A stretch of DNA of 64,000 nt from Streptomyces roseoverticillatus (lineage in GTDB: Bacteria; Actinomycetota; Actinomycetes; Streptomycetales; Streptomycetaceae). The position numbers were made by a program, and so were the translations under genes. The notes under the pieces were generated by a model. It was not told where the DNA came from. It did no database searches and saw only the letters and a program-made list of their open reading frames with translations. Below are positions 1 to 8,486 of this stretch, one piece after another; the stretch's first letter is position 1; each line of letters opens with the position of its first letter. Location: the NCBI RefSeq assembly GCF_000719265.1, contig NZ_JOFL01000005.1:197047-261046 (forward strand). The letters run 5' to 3'.

Positions 1-540
1 AAGGGCTCGCCGACGGCCCAACTGCACCTCGACGGCGTGCGGGTGCCGGACGCCCGCCGCATCGGCGAGGAGGGGCAGGGCTTCGCGATCGCCCTGTCCG
101 CACTGGACTCCGGGCGCCTCGGCATCGCCGCCTGTGCGATCGGCGTCGCCCAGGCCGCGCTGGACGAGGCGCTCGCCTTCGCCGCCGGGCGGCGGCAGTT
201 CGGCCGGCCGATCGCCGACTTCCAGGGCCTGCGCTTCATGCTCGCCGACATGGCGACCCAGATCGAGGCCGGCCGCGCGCTCTACCTCGCCGCGGCGCGG
301 CTGCGCGACGCCGGCCTGCCGTTCTCCAAGGAGGCGGCGATGGCCAAGCTCTTCTGCACCGACGCCGCGATGCGCGTGACCGTCGACGCCGTGCAGCTGC
401 TGGGCGGCTACGGCTACACGGCCGACTTCCCGGCCGAGCGCTACATGCGCGAGGCCAAGGTGCTGCAGATCGTCGAGGGCACCAACCAGATCCAGCGGAT
501 GGTGATCGCCCGTCACCTGGCGGGCCCCGAGAGCCGCTGA
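1..540 (+). CDS. Acyl-CoA dehydrogenase, C-terminal part (cut by window edge)
   Basis: The frame is open from base 1, so the gene starts outside the window and only about 179 C-terminal residues are visible. They form the helical C-terminal domain of an acyl-CoA dehydrogenase, the FAD enzyme that oxidises acyl-CoA to enoyl-CoA in fatty-acid or branched-chain amino-acid breakdown. Signatures seen are GRRQFGRPIADFQ, QLLGGYGYTADFP with RYMREAK, and IVEGTNQIQ near the end, which contacts the flavin in this family. A hairpin terminator follows at once. Substrate specificity cannot be read from this fragment. Confidence 0.93.
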   Translation, partial: KGSPTAQLHLDGVRVPDARRIGEEGQGFAIALSALDSGRLGIAACAIGVAQAALDEALAFAAGRRQFGRPIADFQGLRFMLADMATQIEAGRALYLAAARLRDAGLPFSKEAAMAKLFCTDAAMRVTVDAVQLLGGYGYTADFPAERYMREAKVLQIVEGTNQIQRMVIARHLAGPESR

Positions 541-550
541 GCACCGGCAC

Positions 551-579
551 GGCGGACGGGCCCGCACGGCCCGCCCGCC
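551..579. terminator. Hairpin terminator between convergent genes
   Basis: Inverted repeat with 12-base arms at 551-562 and 568-579, one mismatched pair and a 5-base loop. It sits between the stop of the acyl-CoA dehydrogenase and the stop of the minus-strand gene, so it could serve both strands. There is no T tract, as is usual in Streptomyces. Confidence 0.6.
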
Positions 580-594
580 GGCAACGCTCCCGTG

Positions 595-972
595 TCAGGA
601 CGGCCGGCGCATCTCCGGGACGCGGACCGGGCGCGAGCCGGGACCCCCGACGTGGGAGAACGGCTGCGTCCGCCAGTCCAGGCTCTCCGGCAGCGTGAGC
701 ATCAGCGCGGCGTCGAACTCCATGCCGTCCGGCGACTCGTCCGCCGCGGGCGCGTTCCCCATGGCGCGGCCCGAGCCGGGGCACACCGTGAGCCCGAAGG
801 GATTCCACGGCGAGGGGCACAGTGCGTGCTCGGGGAGCACGTCCTCGTCGGGGAGCAGTGCGATCGGGCGCGCGCAGTCCGGGCACGTCACCCGGAACAT
901 CGTGCTGGTGTCGACCTCATAGGGCTCGTACGGGCTGCCGTCGCCTTCGTTCAGGCGTTCCAGGCTGGGCAT
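595..972 (-). CDS. Small conserved hypothetical protein with zinc-ribbon-like cysteines
   Basis: A 125-residue acidic protein of unknown function. Residues about 30-65 carry CPDC followed by two more cysteines (ALCPSPW and TVCPGSG), a pattern that could bind one zinc ion. There is no signal peptide or membrane segment. It is transcribed away from the Lrp regulator, with a 206-base divergent gap between them, so co-regulation by that regulator is possible but unproven. Codon use matches its neighbours. Confidence 0.7.
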   Translation of the reverse strand: MPSLERLNEGDGSPYEPYEVDTSTMFRVTCPDCARPIALLPDEDVLPEHALCPSPWNPFGLTVCPGSGRAMGNAPAADESPDGMEFDAALMLTLPESLDWRTQPFSHVGGPGSRPVRVPEMRRPS

Positions 973-1178
973 AGTCTTTCTCCCCCTCGGATTGGCCGGC
1001 CAGGCGCGGCCTCGGCCACAGCAAGCACTTCCCGCGTGACGAGCCGGGTAATCTCCGCATCACGGAGGACACGGGTGCATATCTGTGTTGTTCGTCACAT
1101 GTCTTTGTGCGTGGTCATGCGCCCCCACGGAGCCCGTCGACTGTGCCGCTCCGGCCCGGACCCAGTAGGTTGATCCGC

Positions 1179-1622
1179 GTGGAGGAGCTGGACAGAGAAA
1201 TCGTGGAACTGCTCGTCAAGGACGGGCGGATGAGCTACACCGACCTGGGGAAGGCTACTGGCCTTTCCACCTCGGCGGTGCACCAGCGCGTGCGCCGGCT
1301 CGAACAGCGGGGCGTCATCCGCGGCTACGCGGCCGTCGTCGACCCCGAAGCGGTCGGGCTGCCGCTCACCGCGTTCATCTCGGTGAAGCCGTTCGACCCC
1401 AGCGCTCCCGACGACATCGCCGACCGGCTCGCCGAGATCCCCGAGATCGAGGCGTGCCACAGCGTCGCCGGCGACGAGAACTACATCCTCAAGGTGCGGG
1501 TGGCCACGCCGCTGGAGCTGGAGCACTTGCTGGCGCGGATCCGGTCCCTTGCCGGCGTCTCGACGCGGACGACGATCGTCCTGTCGACGCCGTACGAGGC
1601 GAGACCGCCGCGGGTGGGGTGA
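1179..1622 (+). CDS. Lrp/AsnC family transcriptional regulator
   Basis: A 147-residue regulator with an N-terminal helix-turn-helix (MSYTDLGKATGLSTSAVHQR, about residues 17-36) and a C-terminal RAM ligand-binding domain containing the ACHSVAGDENYILKV strand-turn region, where small effectors, often amino acids, bind. The GTG at 1179 fits the family start (EELDREIVELL). No ribosome-binding site precedes it, but a TAGGTT -10-like hexamer lies 7 bases upstream at 1166-1171, so the message may be leaderless. A TTG at 1170 is the alternative start. Target genes are unknown; the divergent small gene and the downstream amidohydrolase are the nearest candidates. Confidence 0.92.
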   Translation: MEELDREIVELLVKDGRMSYTDLGKATGLSTSAVHQRVRRLEQRGVIRGYAAVVDPEAVGLPLTAFISVKPFDPSAPDDIADRLAEIPEIEACHSVAGDENYILKVRVATPLELEHLLARIRSLAGVSTRTTIVLSTPYEARPPRVG

Positions 1623-1635
1623 CGCCGCGTCTTTT

Positions 1636-1666
1636 GCCCTCAATCGCCGGACGGCTCAATTTTTTT
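1636..1666. repeat. Streptomyces-type dispersed intergenic motif with T tract
   Basis: The gap after the Lrp gene holds a motif of the type CCTCAATCGCCGGACGG-CTCAA followed by seven T residues. From memory, close variants of this string occur in many Streptomyces intergenic regions, often near 3' ends. It may act as the terminator of the Lrp gene. Confidence 0.45.
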
Positions 1667-1719
1667 GCGGGCGGAGCCCCGGTTACGGGATGGGGCAGGG
1701 CAGGGGAGAAACTGATCCC

Positions 1720-3363
1720 ATGACCGAGCCCCACGCATCCCAGGACAAGCCGCGCACCGTACTGCTGCGCAACGGCGACGTGCACAGCCCCGCCGACCCG
1801 TTCGCCACGGCCATGGTCGTCGAGCGCGGCGCCGTCGCCTGGGTCGGCTCCGAAGGGGCCGCGGACTCCTTCGCGGAAGGAGTGGACGAGGTCGTGGACC
1901 TCGGCGGCTCCCTCGTCACCCCCGCGTTCACGGACGCACACGTGCACACCACCGCGACCGGCCTCGCGCTCACCGGTCTCGACCTCACCGGCTCCCGCTC
2001 CCTGGCCGAGGCCCTCGACCGGATCCGGGCGCACGCCGCCGCCCGCCCCACCGAGGGCGTCCTCCTCGGCCACGGCTGGGACGCCAGCGCCTGGCCCGAG
2101 CAGCGCCCGCCGTCCCGCCGCGAGCTGGACGAGGCCACCGGCGGCCGGCCGCTGTACCTCACCCGGGCCGACGTCCACTCGGCCGTCGTGACCACGGCCC
2201 TGCTCGGCCTCGTGCCGGGCCTCGCCGGCCTGGACGGATACGCCGCCGAGGCGCCGCTGACGGGCGACGCCCACCACGCCGTGCGCGCCGCCGCGCACGC
2301 CGGGGTCACCCCCGCGCAGCGCGCCGCGGCCCAGGCGGCCGCGCTCGACCACGCCGTCTCGCTCGGCATCGGCTCCGTGCACGAGTGCGCCGGGCCGCAG
2401 ATCTCCGGCACCGAGGACTTCACCGGGCTGCTGCGCCTCGCCGCCGCCCGCCCGGGCCCGCGCGTCGTCGGCTACTGGGCGGAAGCCGTCGCATCCGCGA
2501 ACGACGCGGAGCGCATCCGCGAGCTCGGCGCGGCGGGCGCCGCAGGCGACCTCTTCGTGGACGGCTCCCTCGGCTCGCACACCGCGTGCCTCCACGAGCC
2601 CTACGCCGACCTGCCCGGCAGCACCGGCACCGCCCGCCTCGACGCCGCGGCCGTCGCCGCCCACGTCGCCGCGTGCACCGAGGCGGGCATCCAGGCCGGC
2701 TTCCACGCCATCGGCGACGCCGCGCTGACCGCCGTCGTGGAGGGCGTCCGCGCCGCGGCCGACAAGCTGGGACTGCCCCGCGTCCGCGCGGCCCGGCACC
2801 GCGTCGAGCACGCCGAGATGCTCACCCCCGAGCACATCGCGGCCTTCGCCGAGTTCGCCCTCACCGCCTCCGTCCAGCCCGCCTTCGACGCCACCTGGGG
2901 CGGCGACACGGGCATGTACGCCCAGCGCCTCGGCGTCGAGCGGGCCCGCACCCTCAACCCGTACGCGGCCCTGCTGCGCGCCGGCGTGCCGCTCGCCCTC
3001 GGCTCCGACAGCCCGGTCACCCCGCTCGACCCGTGGGGCACCGTCCGCGCCGCCGCCTTCCACCGCACCCCCGAGCACCGCATCTCGGTCCGCGCCGCGT
3101 TCACCGCTCACACGCGCGGCGGCTGGCGGGCGACCGGCAGCGACGACGCGGGCGTCCTCGTGCCCGGCGCACCCGCCGACTACGCGGTCTGGCAGGCCGG
3201 CGACCTCGTCGTACAGGTGCCGGACGAGCGCGTGGCGAGCTGGTCCACGGACCCGCGCTCGGGCACCCCGGGCCTGCCCGACCTGACCCCCGGCACCGGG
3301 CTCCCGGTCTGCCTGCGCACCGTCGTGGGCGGGCACACCGTCTACGAGCGTCCGAACGAGTGA
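1720..3363 (+). CDS. Amidohydrolase family protein (YtcJ-like, amidohydrolase 3)
   Basis: A 547-residue metal-dependent hydrolase of the amidohydrolase superfamily. The metal-binding HxH is in TDAHVHT (about residue 70). Later landmarks are the histidine-containing GFHAIGDAA and HRVEHAEM segments, and LALGSDSPV, which carries the catalytic aspartate. The C-terminal beta-sandwich closes with APADYAVW. Members hydrolyse amide or imide bonds, but the substrate is often unknown. The ATG at 1720 has a purine-rich AGGGGAGAA site 10 bases upstream. It stands alone, with a 97-base gap before it and 535 bases after. Confidence 0.9.
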   Translation: MTEPHASQDKPRTVLLRNGDVHSPADPFATAMVVERGAVAWVGSEGAADSFAEGVDEVVDLGGSLVTPAFTDAHVHTTATGLALTGLDLTGSRSLAEALDRIRAHAAARPTEGVLLGHGWDASAWPEQRPPSRRELDEATGGRPLYLTRADVHSAVVTTALLGLVPGLAGLDGYAAEAPLTGDAHHAVRAAAHAGVTPAQRAAAQAAALDHAVSLGIGSVHECAGPQISGTEDFTGLLRLAAARPGPRVVGYWAEAVASANDAERIRELGAAGAAGDLFVDGSLGSHTACLHEPYADLPGSTGTARLDAAAVAAHVAACTEAGIQAGFHAIGDAALTAVVEGVRAAADKLGLPRVRAARHRVEHAEMLTPEHIAAFAEFALTASVQPAFDATWGGDTGMYAQRLGVERARTLNPYAALLRAGVPLALGSDSPVTPLDPWGTVRAAAFHRTPEHRISVRAAFTAHTRGGWRATGSDDAGVLVPGAPADYAVWQAGDLVVQVPDERVASWSTDPRSGTPGLPDLTPGTGLPVCLRTVVGGHTVYERPNE

Positions 3364-3898
3364 CTCCGCGCCCGGCGCGTACCGCCGAACGATGAGACGT
3401 CGGCCTGTCGCCGCCCGTGATCACTCGCCGTACTGACCTGCTGATTTAGTGCATATCCCCAGGTCGTGGAGGTGTTGACAGGGTCCGGGCGGCGGCCGGT
3501 AGGTTCTGCGGAGTCCACCACAGGACGTCCGGCCGGTGCACTTCCACACAGTCGTCGAACGCCGCTGGGCCATGGGGTGGTGCGCCGGGGAGCGGCCACC
3601 GCCACTGGCAGCCAGGTTCCAGCGCACGGGGGCGAGGGAGGTGCTGCCGGGCCGGCAGGTGTGACCCGGGTGGGGCCCGGACGTTCAGTAGACAACGGCT
3701 CTCGGTCGACCCGCAGCCAGCGGGTCCCAGGTCGGCCCGAAGGACGCCGGGCCCCCATTCGCCCCACCCCCCTCTTCCCGGCCCTTCCCCGGCCTGCCCC
3801 TGCTTTTGAGCGCCTTCCGCGCGCACCCAGGGCGGGCGCGGTGCCCCGAGCGATGTACCGTCGGGCTCACCACCGCAAGACAGCAGGAAGGCTCGCCC
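3364..3898. other. 535-base gap upstream of lnt, no confident gene
   Basis: No convincing protein gene is visible. The gap contains a promoter at 3475-3505. Beyond it is GC-rich sequence able to fold: GGCAGC pairs with GCTGCC about 35 bases later, and there is a CTGCCGG-G-CCGGCAG palindrome near 3643-3657. A 68-codon minus-strand frame (3421-3627) is open but lacks convincing support. The region could be a long lnt leader or encode a small RNA. Confidence 0.5.
3475..3505 (+). promoter_or_regulatory. Housekeeping-type promoter (TTGACA / TAGGTT)
   Basis: TTGACA at 3475-3480 and TAGGTT at 3500-3505 are separated by 19 bases (18 if GTAGGT is taken as the -10). This resembles the sigma-HrdB consensus. 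Transcription would begin near 3512 and run about 390 bases before the lnt start. Confidence 0.6.
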
Positions 3899-5644
3899 GT
3901 GCCCCCGGGTCCCGAAACCACCGCCGGAGCCGACGTGGCATCCGCCCCCGGCGACGAGCGCTCCCCGGCCGCCCCGGAGGAGACCGCACCCGTCGCGGGG
4001 GAGACCGCCGCGGAGGAGACGCCCGCGGAGGAGACCGCGCCCGCCCCGCAGGCGCGCCCCCGCCGGGCCGTGCGCCTCGCCCGGCTCGCACGCCGCGAGG
4101 CGGCCCGCACCGGGATCGCCGTGCTCTCCGGCATCGCGTTCGCCCTGTCCTTCCCGCCCTACGACGTGTGGCCGCTGTCGGTCGTGGCCGTCGCCGCGCT
4201 GGCCCTGCTGACCCGCGGGCGCACCGTCCTGCAGGCCGCCTGGACCGGCTTCGCCTTCGCCCTCCCCTTCTTCTTCGTGCTGCTGCGCTGGCTGCACGTC
4301 GTCGGCTACGACGCCGTGACCGGCCTGTCGATCGCCGAGGCCCTGTTCGTCGCCGCCCTCGGCGCGGCCCTCGCCCTCGTCTCCCGGCTGCCCGCGTGGC
4401 CGCTGTGGGGCGCCTGCCTGTGGGTCGCGCAGGAGCTGGCCCGCGACCGGCTTCCGCTGGGCGGCTTCCCCTGGGGCCGGCTCGCCTTCGCCAACACCGG
4501 CTCGCCGTTCACCCCGCTCGCCGCCCTCGGCGGCGCCCCGCTGGTGAGCTTCGCCGTCGCCCTCACCGGCGGCCTCCTCGCGTACGCCGTCACCGTCGCC
4601 CTGAAGCTGCGCACGGCCTCGGGCACGGGCCGGTTCAAGGCGGTGCTGCCGGGCGTCGAGGCGCTGGCGCTCGCCGTCGCCGTGCTGCTCGCGGGCTACG
4701 CGGTGCCCGTACCGGTCAAGGCCGACGACGAGGTCAAGGTGGCGCTCGTCCAGGGCAACGTCCAGCACGCGGGCATGGACTTCCTCGGCCGCCCGATGAT
4801 GATCCTCGACAACCACGCCGAGGCCACCCTGCAACTGGCCAGGGACGTCAAGGCCGGCCGCGTGCCCAAGCCCGACCTCGTCATCTGGCCGGAGAACTCC
4901 TCCGACCTCGGCCCCTTCCAGTACCCGCAGGCCTACGACCGCATCGACGAGGCGGTCAAGGCGGTCGGCGTGCCCGTCCTCGTCGGCGCTCTGGTGGACC
5001 ACCCGGGCCGGAGCGGCTATATCGACAACAAGGGCATCGTCTGGGACCCGAGGACCGGCCCCGGCGCCTCCTACGCCAAGCAGCACCCCGTGCCGTTCGG
5101 CGAGTACGTGCCCTTCCGCAGCGCCCTGAGTAAGGTCATCACCCGCCTCCAGCGCGTCCAGCGCGACTTCTACCCCGGCGACCACACCGGAGTGATGCAG
5201 GTCGGCCCGGCCCGGCTCGGCGACGTCATCTGCTTCGAGGTCGCCTACGACGAGATCGTCCGCGACACCGTCAAGGCCGGTGCCCGCGCCCTCGTCGTCC
5301 AGACCAACAACGCCACCTACGGCCGCACCGGCCAGCCCGAGCAGCAGCTGGCCATGTCCCGGCTGCGGGCCGTCGAGCACGGCCGCGCCGTCGTCACCGT
5401 CGCCACCAGCGGCATCAGCGCCGTGGTCGCCCCGGACGGCACGGTGCAGCAGCGGAGCGAGGAATTCACCCGCGACGTGATCAGCGCCACCCTCCCCCTG
5501 CGGGACGGGACGACCGTGGCCGACCGCGTGGGTGCGGCGCCCGAATGGGCGCTCGCTATGGTGGGCCTTCTGTCCTGTGCGGCCGCACTCCTGATCGGCC
5601 GTCGGGGACGGACGGACGAGCCGGAAAAGAGAGGCCAGCAGTGA
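3899..5644 (+). CDS. lnt: Apolipoprotein N-acyltransferase
   Basis: A 581-residue integral membrane enzyme that adds the third acyl chain to the N-terminal cysteine of lipoproteins. An acidic N-terminal extension of about 60 residues precedes a hydrophobic multi-helix region (about 70-270). The C-terminal half is a nitrilase-like domain with the expected triad: Glu in VIWPENSSD, Lys in YAKQHPVPFGEYVPF and Cys in GDVICFEVAYD. The GTG at 3899 is preceded by AGGAAG with 8-base spacing. It overlaps ppm1 by four bases (GTGA). In mycobacteria the two activities are fused or adjacent, so the pairing supports both calls. Confidence 0.95.
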   Translation: MPPGPETTAGADVASAPGDERSPAAPEETAPVAGETAAEETPAEETAPAPQARPRRAVRLARLARREAARTGIAVLSGIAFALSFPPYDVWPLSVVAVAALALLTRGRTVLQAAWTGFAFALPFFFVLLRWLHVVGYDAVTGLSIAEALFVAALGAALALVSRLPAWPLWGACLWVAQELARDRLPLGGFPWGRLAFANTGSPFTPLAALGGAPLVSFAVALTGGLLAYAVTVALKLRTASGTGRFKAVLPGVEALALAVAVLLAGYAVPVPVKADDEVKVALVQGNVQHAGMDFLGRPMMILDNHAEATLQLARDVKAGRVPKPDLVIWPENSSDLGPFQYPQAYDRIDEAVKAVGVPVLVGALVDHPGRSGYIDNKGIVWDPRTGPGASYAKQHPVPFGEYVPFRSALSKVITRLQRVQRDFYPGDHTGVMQVGPARLGDVICFEVAYDEIVRDTVKAGARALVVQTNNATYGRTGQPEQQLAMSRLRAVEHGRAVVTVATSGISAVVAPDGTVQQRSEEFTRDVISATLPLRDGTTVADRVGAAPEWALAMVGLLSCAAALLIGRRGRTDEPEKRGQQ

Positions 5645-6402
5645 ACGACGGTGGGCAGCGGAGATTCGGTCCGCTCGGCACGACCTTGGTGATCATCCCG
5701 ACCTACAACGAGGCGGAGAACATCAAGAGCATCGTCGGCCGGGTGCGGTCGGCCGTGCCGGAGGCGCACGTCCTCGTCGCCGACGACAACAGCCCCGACG
5801 GCACCGGCAAGCTCGCCGACGAGCTCGCGGGCGACGACGACCACGTCAAGGTCCTGCACCGCAAGGGCAAGGAGGGCCTCGGCGCCGCCTACCTCGCGGG
5901 CTTCCGCTGGGGCCTGGAGCACGGCTACGGCGTGCTCGTCGAGATGGACGCCGACGGCTCCCACCAGCCCGAGGAGCTGCCCCGCCTGCTCACCGCCCTC
6001 AAGGGCGCCGACCTGGTGCTCGGCTCCCGCTGGGTGCCCGGCGGCAGGGTCGTGAACTGGCCGAAGTCGCGCGAGATCCTCTCCCGCGGCGGCTCCACGT
6101 ACTCCCGGCTGCTCCTCGACGTGCCGATCCGGGACGTCACCGGCGGCTTCCGGGCCTTCCGCCGGGAGACCCTGGAGGGCCTCGGCATGGAGGACGTGGC
6201 CTCCCAGGGCTACTGCTTCCAGGTCGACCTGGCCTGGCGCGCCGTCAAGGCCGGCTTCCACGTCGTGGAGGTGCCCATCACCTTCGTCGAGCGCGAGCTC
6301 GGCGACAGCAAGATGAGCCGCGACATCGTCGCCGAGGCCCTGTGGCGGGTCACCTCCTGGGGCGTCGGCTCCCGGGTCGGCAAGGCGCTCGGCCGCAAGT
6401 AG
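5641..6402 (+). CDS. ppm1: Polyprenol-phosphate mannose synthase
   Basis: A 253-residue family 2 glycosyltransferase that transfers mannose from GDP-mannose to polyprenyl phosphate. The product is the mannose donor for protein O-mannosylation outside the membrane. Motifs are IPTYNEAENI at the N-terminus, ADDNSPDGTG, and the metal-binding EMDADGSHQPE near residue 100. There is no C-terminal transmembrane domain, as in bacterial stand-alone Ppm1. The GTG start overlaps the lnt stop, implying coupled translation. Protein mannosylation in actinobacteria acts on exported proteins, many of them lipoproteins, which makes functional sense of the pair. Confidence 0.95.
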   Translation: MNDGGQRRFGPLGTTLVIIPTYNEAENIKSIVGRVRSAVPEAHVLVADDNSPDGTGKLADELAGDDDHVKVLHRKGKEGLGAAYLAGFRWGLEHGYGVLVEMDADGSHQPEELPRLLTALKGADLVLGSRWVPGGRVVNWPKSREILSRGGSTYSRLLLDVPIRDVTGGFRAFRRETLEGLGMEDVASQGYCFQVDLAWRAVKAGFHVVEVPITFVERELGDSKMSRDIVAEALWRVTSWGVGSRVGKALGRK

Positions 6403-6514
6403 CCCGGCGAGCGTGCTGTGAGGGATGCCGGGAGGGGCGGGCCGGGCGGCCGCGCCGTAAGCGGCCCATAAGCGCCGCCCCCGGCTTCCGCCGCAGGCCA
6501 GGCACACTTGAGGC

Positions 6515-7117
6515 ATGACGTTCGGAGCACAGCAGACGATGAACGGCCGCCCGCCGCAGCGGCGGCGCGCCCGCAGGCTCATCCCCCTGGGAGTGGCCCT
6601 CTGGGCCGTCCTGGAGATCTGGCTGCTCACGCTGGTGGCCGGTGCCGCGGGCGGCCTGACCGTCTTCGCCCTGCTGGCCGGCGGCGTCGTCCTCGGCTCC
6701 TACGTGATCAAGCGGGCCGGGCGGCGGGCCTGGAAGCGGCTCACGGTCTCCCTGCAGCCCGGCGGCGCGACCGCCGGGCCGGGCGGCCAGGAGACCGGTG
6801 GCAACGCCCTCACGATGCTCGGCGGCCTGCTGATCATCCTGCCCGGGCTGCTCTCCGACGCGGCCGGCCTGCTCTGCCTCTTCCCGCCCACCCGCGCCCT
6901 GCTGCGCAAGGCGGGGGAGCGGTGGCTGGGCCGGCCGGCGGCCCCCGGCACGCTCGGGGACGCCTTCCGGCAGGCCCGCAGCGCCGACCTGGGCGGCATG
7001 GGCACGGGCGGCCCGGCCGGGCCGGGCGGGTCCGGCGGCAAGGTCGTCCAGGGCGAGGTCATCCGCGACGACGAGCCGCCCGCCCCTCGCCCGGGCGGCC
7101 CTCAGCTGCCGCGTTGA
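6515..7117 (+). CDS. fxsA: FxsA family membrane protein
   Basis: A 200-residue protein with hydrophobic segments near residues 24-60 and 95-125, and the family feature GGLLIILPGLLSDAAGLL. E. coli FxsA is a cytoplasmic-membrane protein that affects phage T7 exclusion; its role in actinobacteria is unknown. The C-terminal 60 residues are Gly/Pro-rich and low in complexity. The ATG at 6515 is used, with an in-frame ATG at 6539 as alternative. A strong hairpin terminator lies right after the gene and before convergent rbpA. Confidence 0.88.
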   Translation: MTFGAQQTMNGRPPQRRRARRLIPLGVALWAVLEIWLLTLVAGAAGGLTVFALLAGGVVLGSYVIKRAGRRAWKRLTVSLQPGGATAGPGGQETGGNALTMLGGLLIILPGLLSDAAGLLCLFPPTRALLRKAGERWLGRPAAPGTLGDAFRQARSADLGGMGTGGPAGPGGSGGKVVQGEVIRDDEPPAPRPGGPQLPR

Positions 7118-7126
7118 GAGACGCGC

Positions 7127-7170
7127 AAAAGGGCCCGGGCCACTGCTTCGGCAGCGGCCCGGGCCCTTTT
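7127..7170. terminator. Strong bidirectional terminator (fxsA / rbpA)
   Basis: A 20-base stem at 7127-7146 and 7151-7170 with a single mismatch and a TTCG tetraloop. The stem begins with AAAA and ends with TTTT, so on either strand the hairpin is followed by U residues. It lies between the convergent fxsA and rbpA genes and is the best intrinsic terminator in the window. Confidence 0.92.
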
Positions 7171-7189
7171 GTTACTGCGTGGTGTCCGC

Positions 7190-7564
7190 TCAGGCGGACT
7201 TGCGGGTGTCCCGCGGATGAACGGCAATGTTCATGGCGCCGGAACGAAGGACCGCCAGCCGCTCGGCCAGCACCTCCTCCAGCTCCTCACGAGTACGTCG
7301 CTCCATGAGCATGTCCCAGTGCGTACGCGCAGGCTTGCCCTTCTTCTCCTCAGGACCGTCGCCGTCCACCAGGAGTGCAACGGCGCCGCACGCCTTGCAC
7401 TCCCACTCCGGCGGAATCTCCGCCTCTACCGAGAACGGCATCTCGAATCGATGGCCGTTCGGGCATGCGTACTCCACCGCCTGGCGCGGGGCCAGATCGA
7501 TGCCGCGGTCGGTCTCGTAGCTGGTAACCACAAGTCGCGTGCCGCGGAGAGCTCGCTCACTCAT
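7190..7564 (-). CDS. rbpA: RNA polymerase-binding protein RbpA
   Basis: A 124-residue actinobacterial protein that binds RNA polymerase and group 1/2 sigma factors and stabilises the open promoter complex. The N-terminal tail (RALRGTRLV) precedes the core domain, which has CPNGH and CKACG zinc-ligand-like pairs. The basic linker and C-terminal sigma-interaction domain (HWDMLMERRTREELEEVL) follow. Length and sequence are typical of the family (S. coelicolor SCO1421, from memory). A sigma-R type promoter lies 63 bases upstream, in line with known thiol-stress control of rbpA. Confidence 0.97.
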   Translation of the reverse strand: MSERALRGTRLVVTSYETDRGIDLAPRQAVEYACPNGHRFEMPFSVEAEIPPEWECKACGAVALLVDGDGPEEKKGKPARTHWDMLMERRTREELEEVLAERLAVLRSGAMNIAVHPRDTRKSA

Positions 7565-7626
7565 GAATCGTGCCTCCCGGGCTTAGTCGCCCACAGGACA
7601 GGTGTCGCTGTCGTCGTCATCCGGTC

Positions 7627-7652
7627 AACGTCCGGTCGGCGGTGAAGATTCC
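7627..7652 (-). promoter_or_regulatory. Sigma-R type promoter of rbpA
   Basis: Read on the minus strand the sequence is GGAAT (7652-7648), 18 bases, then GTT (7629-7627), an exact match to the disulfide-stress sigma-R consensus. Transcription should start near 7620, leaving a leader of about 55 bases before the rbpA ATG at 7564. Confidence 0.88.
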
Positions 7653-7820
7653 CGTTGAGGGACATGCGTCGCCCGTCGTGCCGCCCCTTGTTGTACCCAC
7701 CAACGCCCGTTTTGTCACATCTGGCAACGGATGTCACCCTGCGTTTCTGTCGCTTTAGCGTGCAGTAACGGTTCGTTCGGTGGGTCGAAGGCGTACACTA
7801 CCGGGCCACTTCCTCCCGGC

Positions 7821-8486
7821 CTAAACCAGGTCCGGAACTTTCTCCCCGGCCGGGGTCGCAGGGGCCGGAACCGATCGCTCCGGAAGGGCGAACCGGCGCA
7901 GGAAGAACTGCGACAGCGGGCCGATCGCCAGGGCGTAGAAGACGGTGCCCGCGCCCACCGAACCGCCCAGCGCGAACCCCGTCGCCAGCACGACCACCTC
8001 GATGCACGTCCGCACCAGCCGCACCGAGCGGCCCGTGCGCCGGTGCAGCCCCGTCATCAGCCCGTCCCGCGGGCCCGGGCCGAACCGCGCCGAAATGTAC
8101 AGCCCCGTCGCCACCGCGCACAGCACCACCGAGAAGCCCAGCAGCGGGATCCGCAGCCACAGCGACCGCGGGTCGGGCACCACACTCAGTGTCGCGTCCA
8201 TCGCCAGGCCGATGACCAGCACGTTCGAGACCGTGCCCAGGCCCGGCCGCTGCCGCAGCGGGATCCAGAGCAGCAGGACGAGCGCGCCGATCGCGATCGA
8301 CGCCGCGCCGATCGAGATGCCCGTGTGGCGCGCGACGCCCTGGTTCAGCACGTCCCACGGCGCGAGCCCCAGCCCCGCCCGCAGCTGCAGCGCGCCGCTC
8401 ACTCCGTACAGCGCGAGCCCGACGTAGAGCTGCAGCAGCCGGCGGGTGAGGGATGGCACTCCCGACGGTCCCCCTGATGCGGACAA
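7821..8486 (-). CDS. yczE: YczE family integral membrane protein
   Basis: A 221-residue membrane protein with about five hydrophobic helices and the family feature GLGLAPWDVLNQG near the N-terminus, plus GPGPRDGLM in the middle. YczE in Bacillus affects surfactin production; its molecular role is unknown. The TTG at 8486 is chosen because AGGAGG stands 5 bases upstream. An upstream in-frame ATG at 8534 has no ribosome-binding site. It is divergent from a MocR regulator, matching the described YczR/YczE arrangement in which the regulator controls this gene. Confidence 0.85.
   Translation of the reverse strand: MSASGGPSGVPSLTRRLLQLYVGLALYGVSGALQLRAGLGLAPWDVLNQGVARHTGISIGAASIAIGALVLLLWIPLRQRPGLGTVSNVLVIGLAMDATLSVVPDPRSLWLRIPLLGFSVVLCAVATGLYISARFGPGPRDGLMTGLHRRTGRSVRLVRTCIEVVVLATGFALGGSVGAGTVFYALAIGPLSQFFLRRFALPERSVPAPATPAGEKVPDLV

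Noticed and set aside
3421..3627. 68-codon minus-strand frame rich in Cys and Arg before lnt
   Set aside because: It lacks a ribosome-binding site and a known family, and a good promoter on the other strand lies within it. Kept only as a remote option.
3530..3700. Cobalamin-type riboswitch suggested by GCCACTGGCAGCCAGG
   Set aside because: The conserved B12 box and the other paired elements are not in the right order, and lnt is not a cobalamin-related gene.
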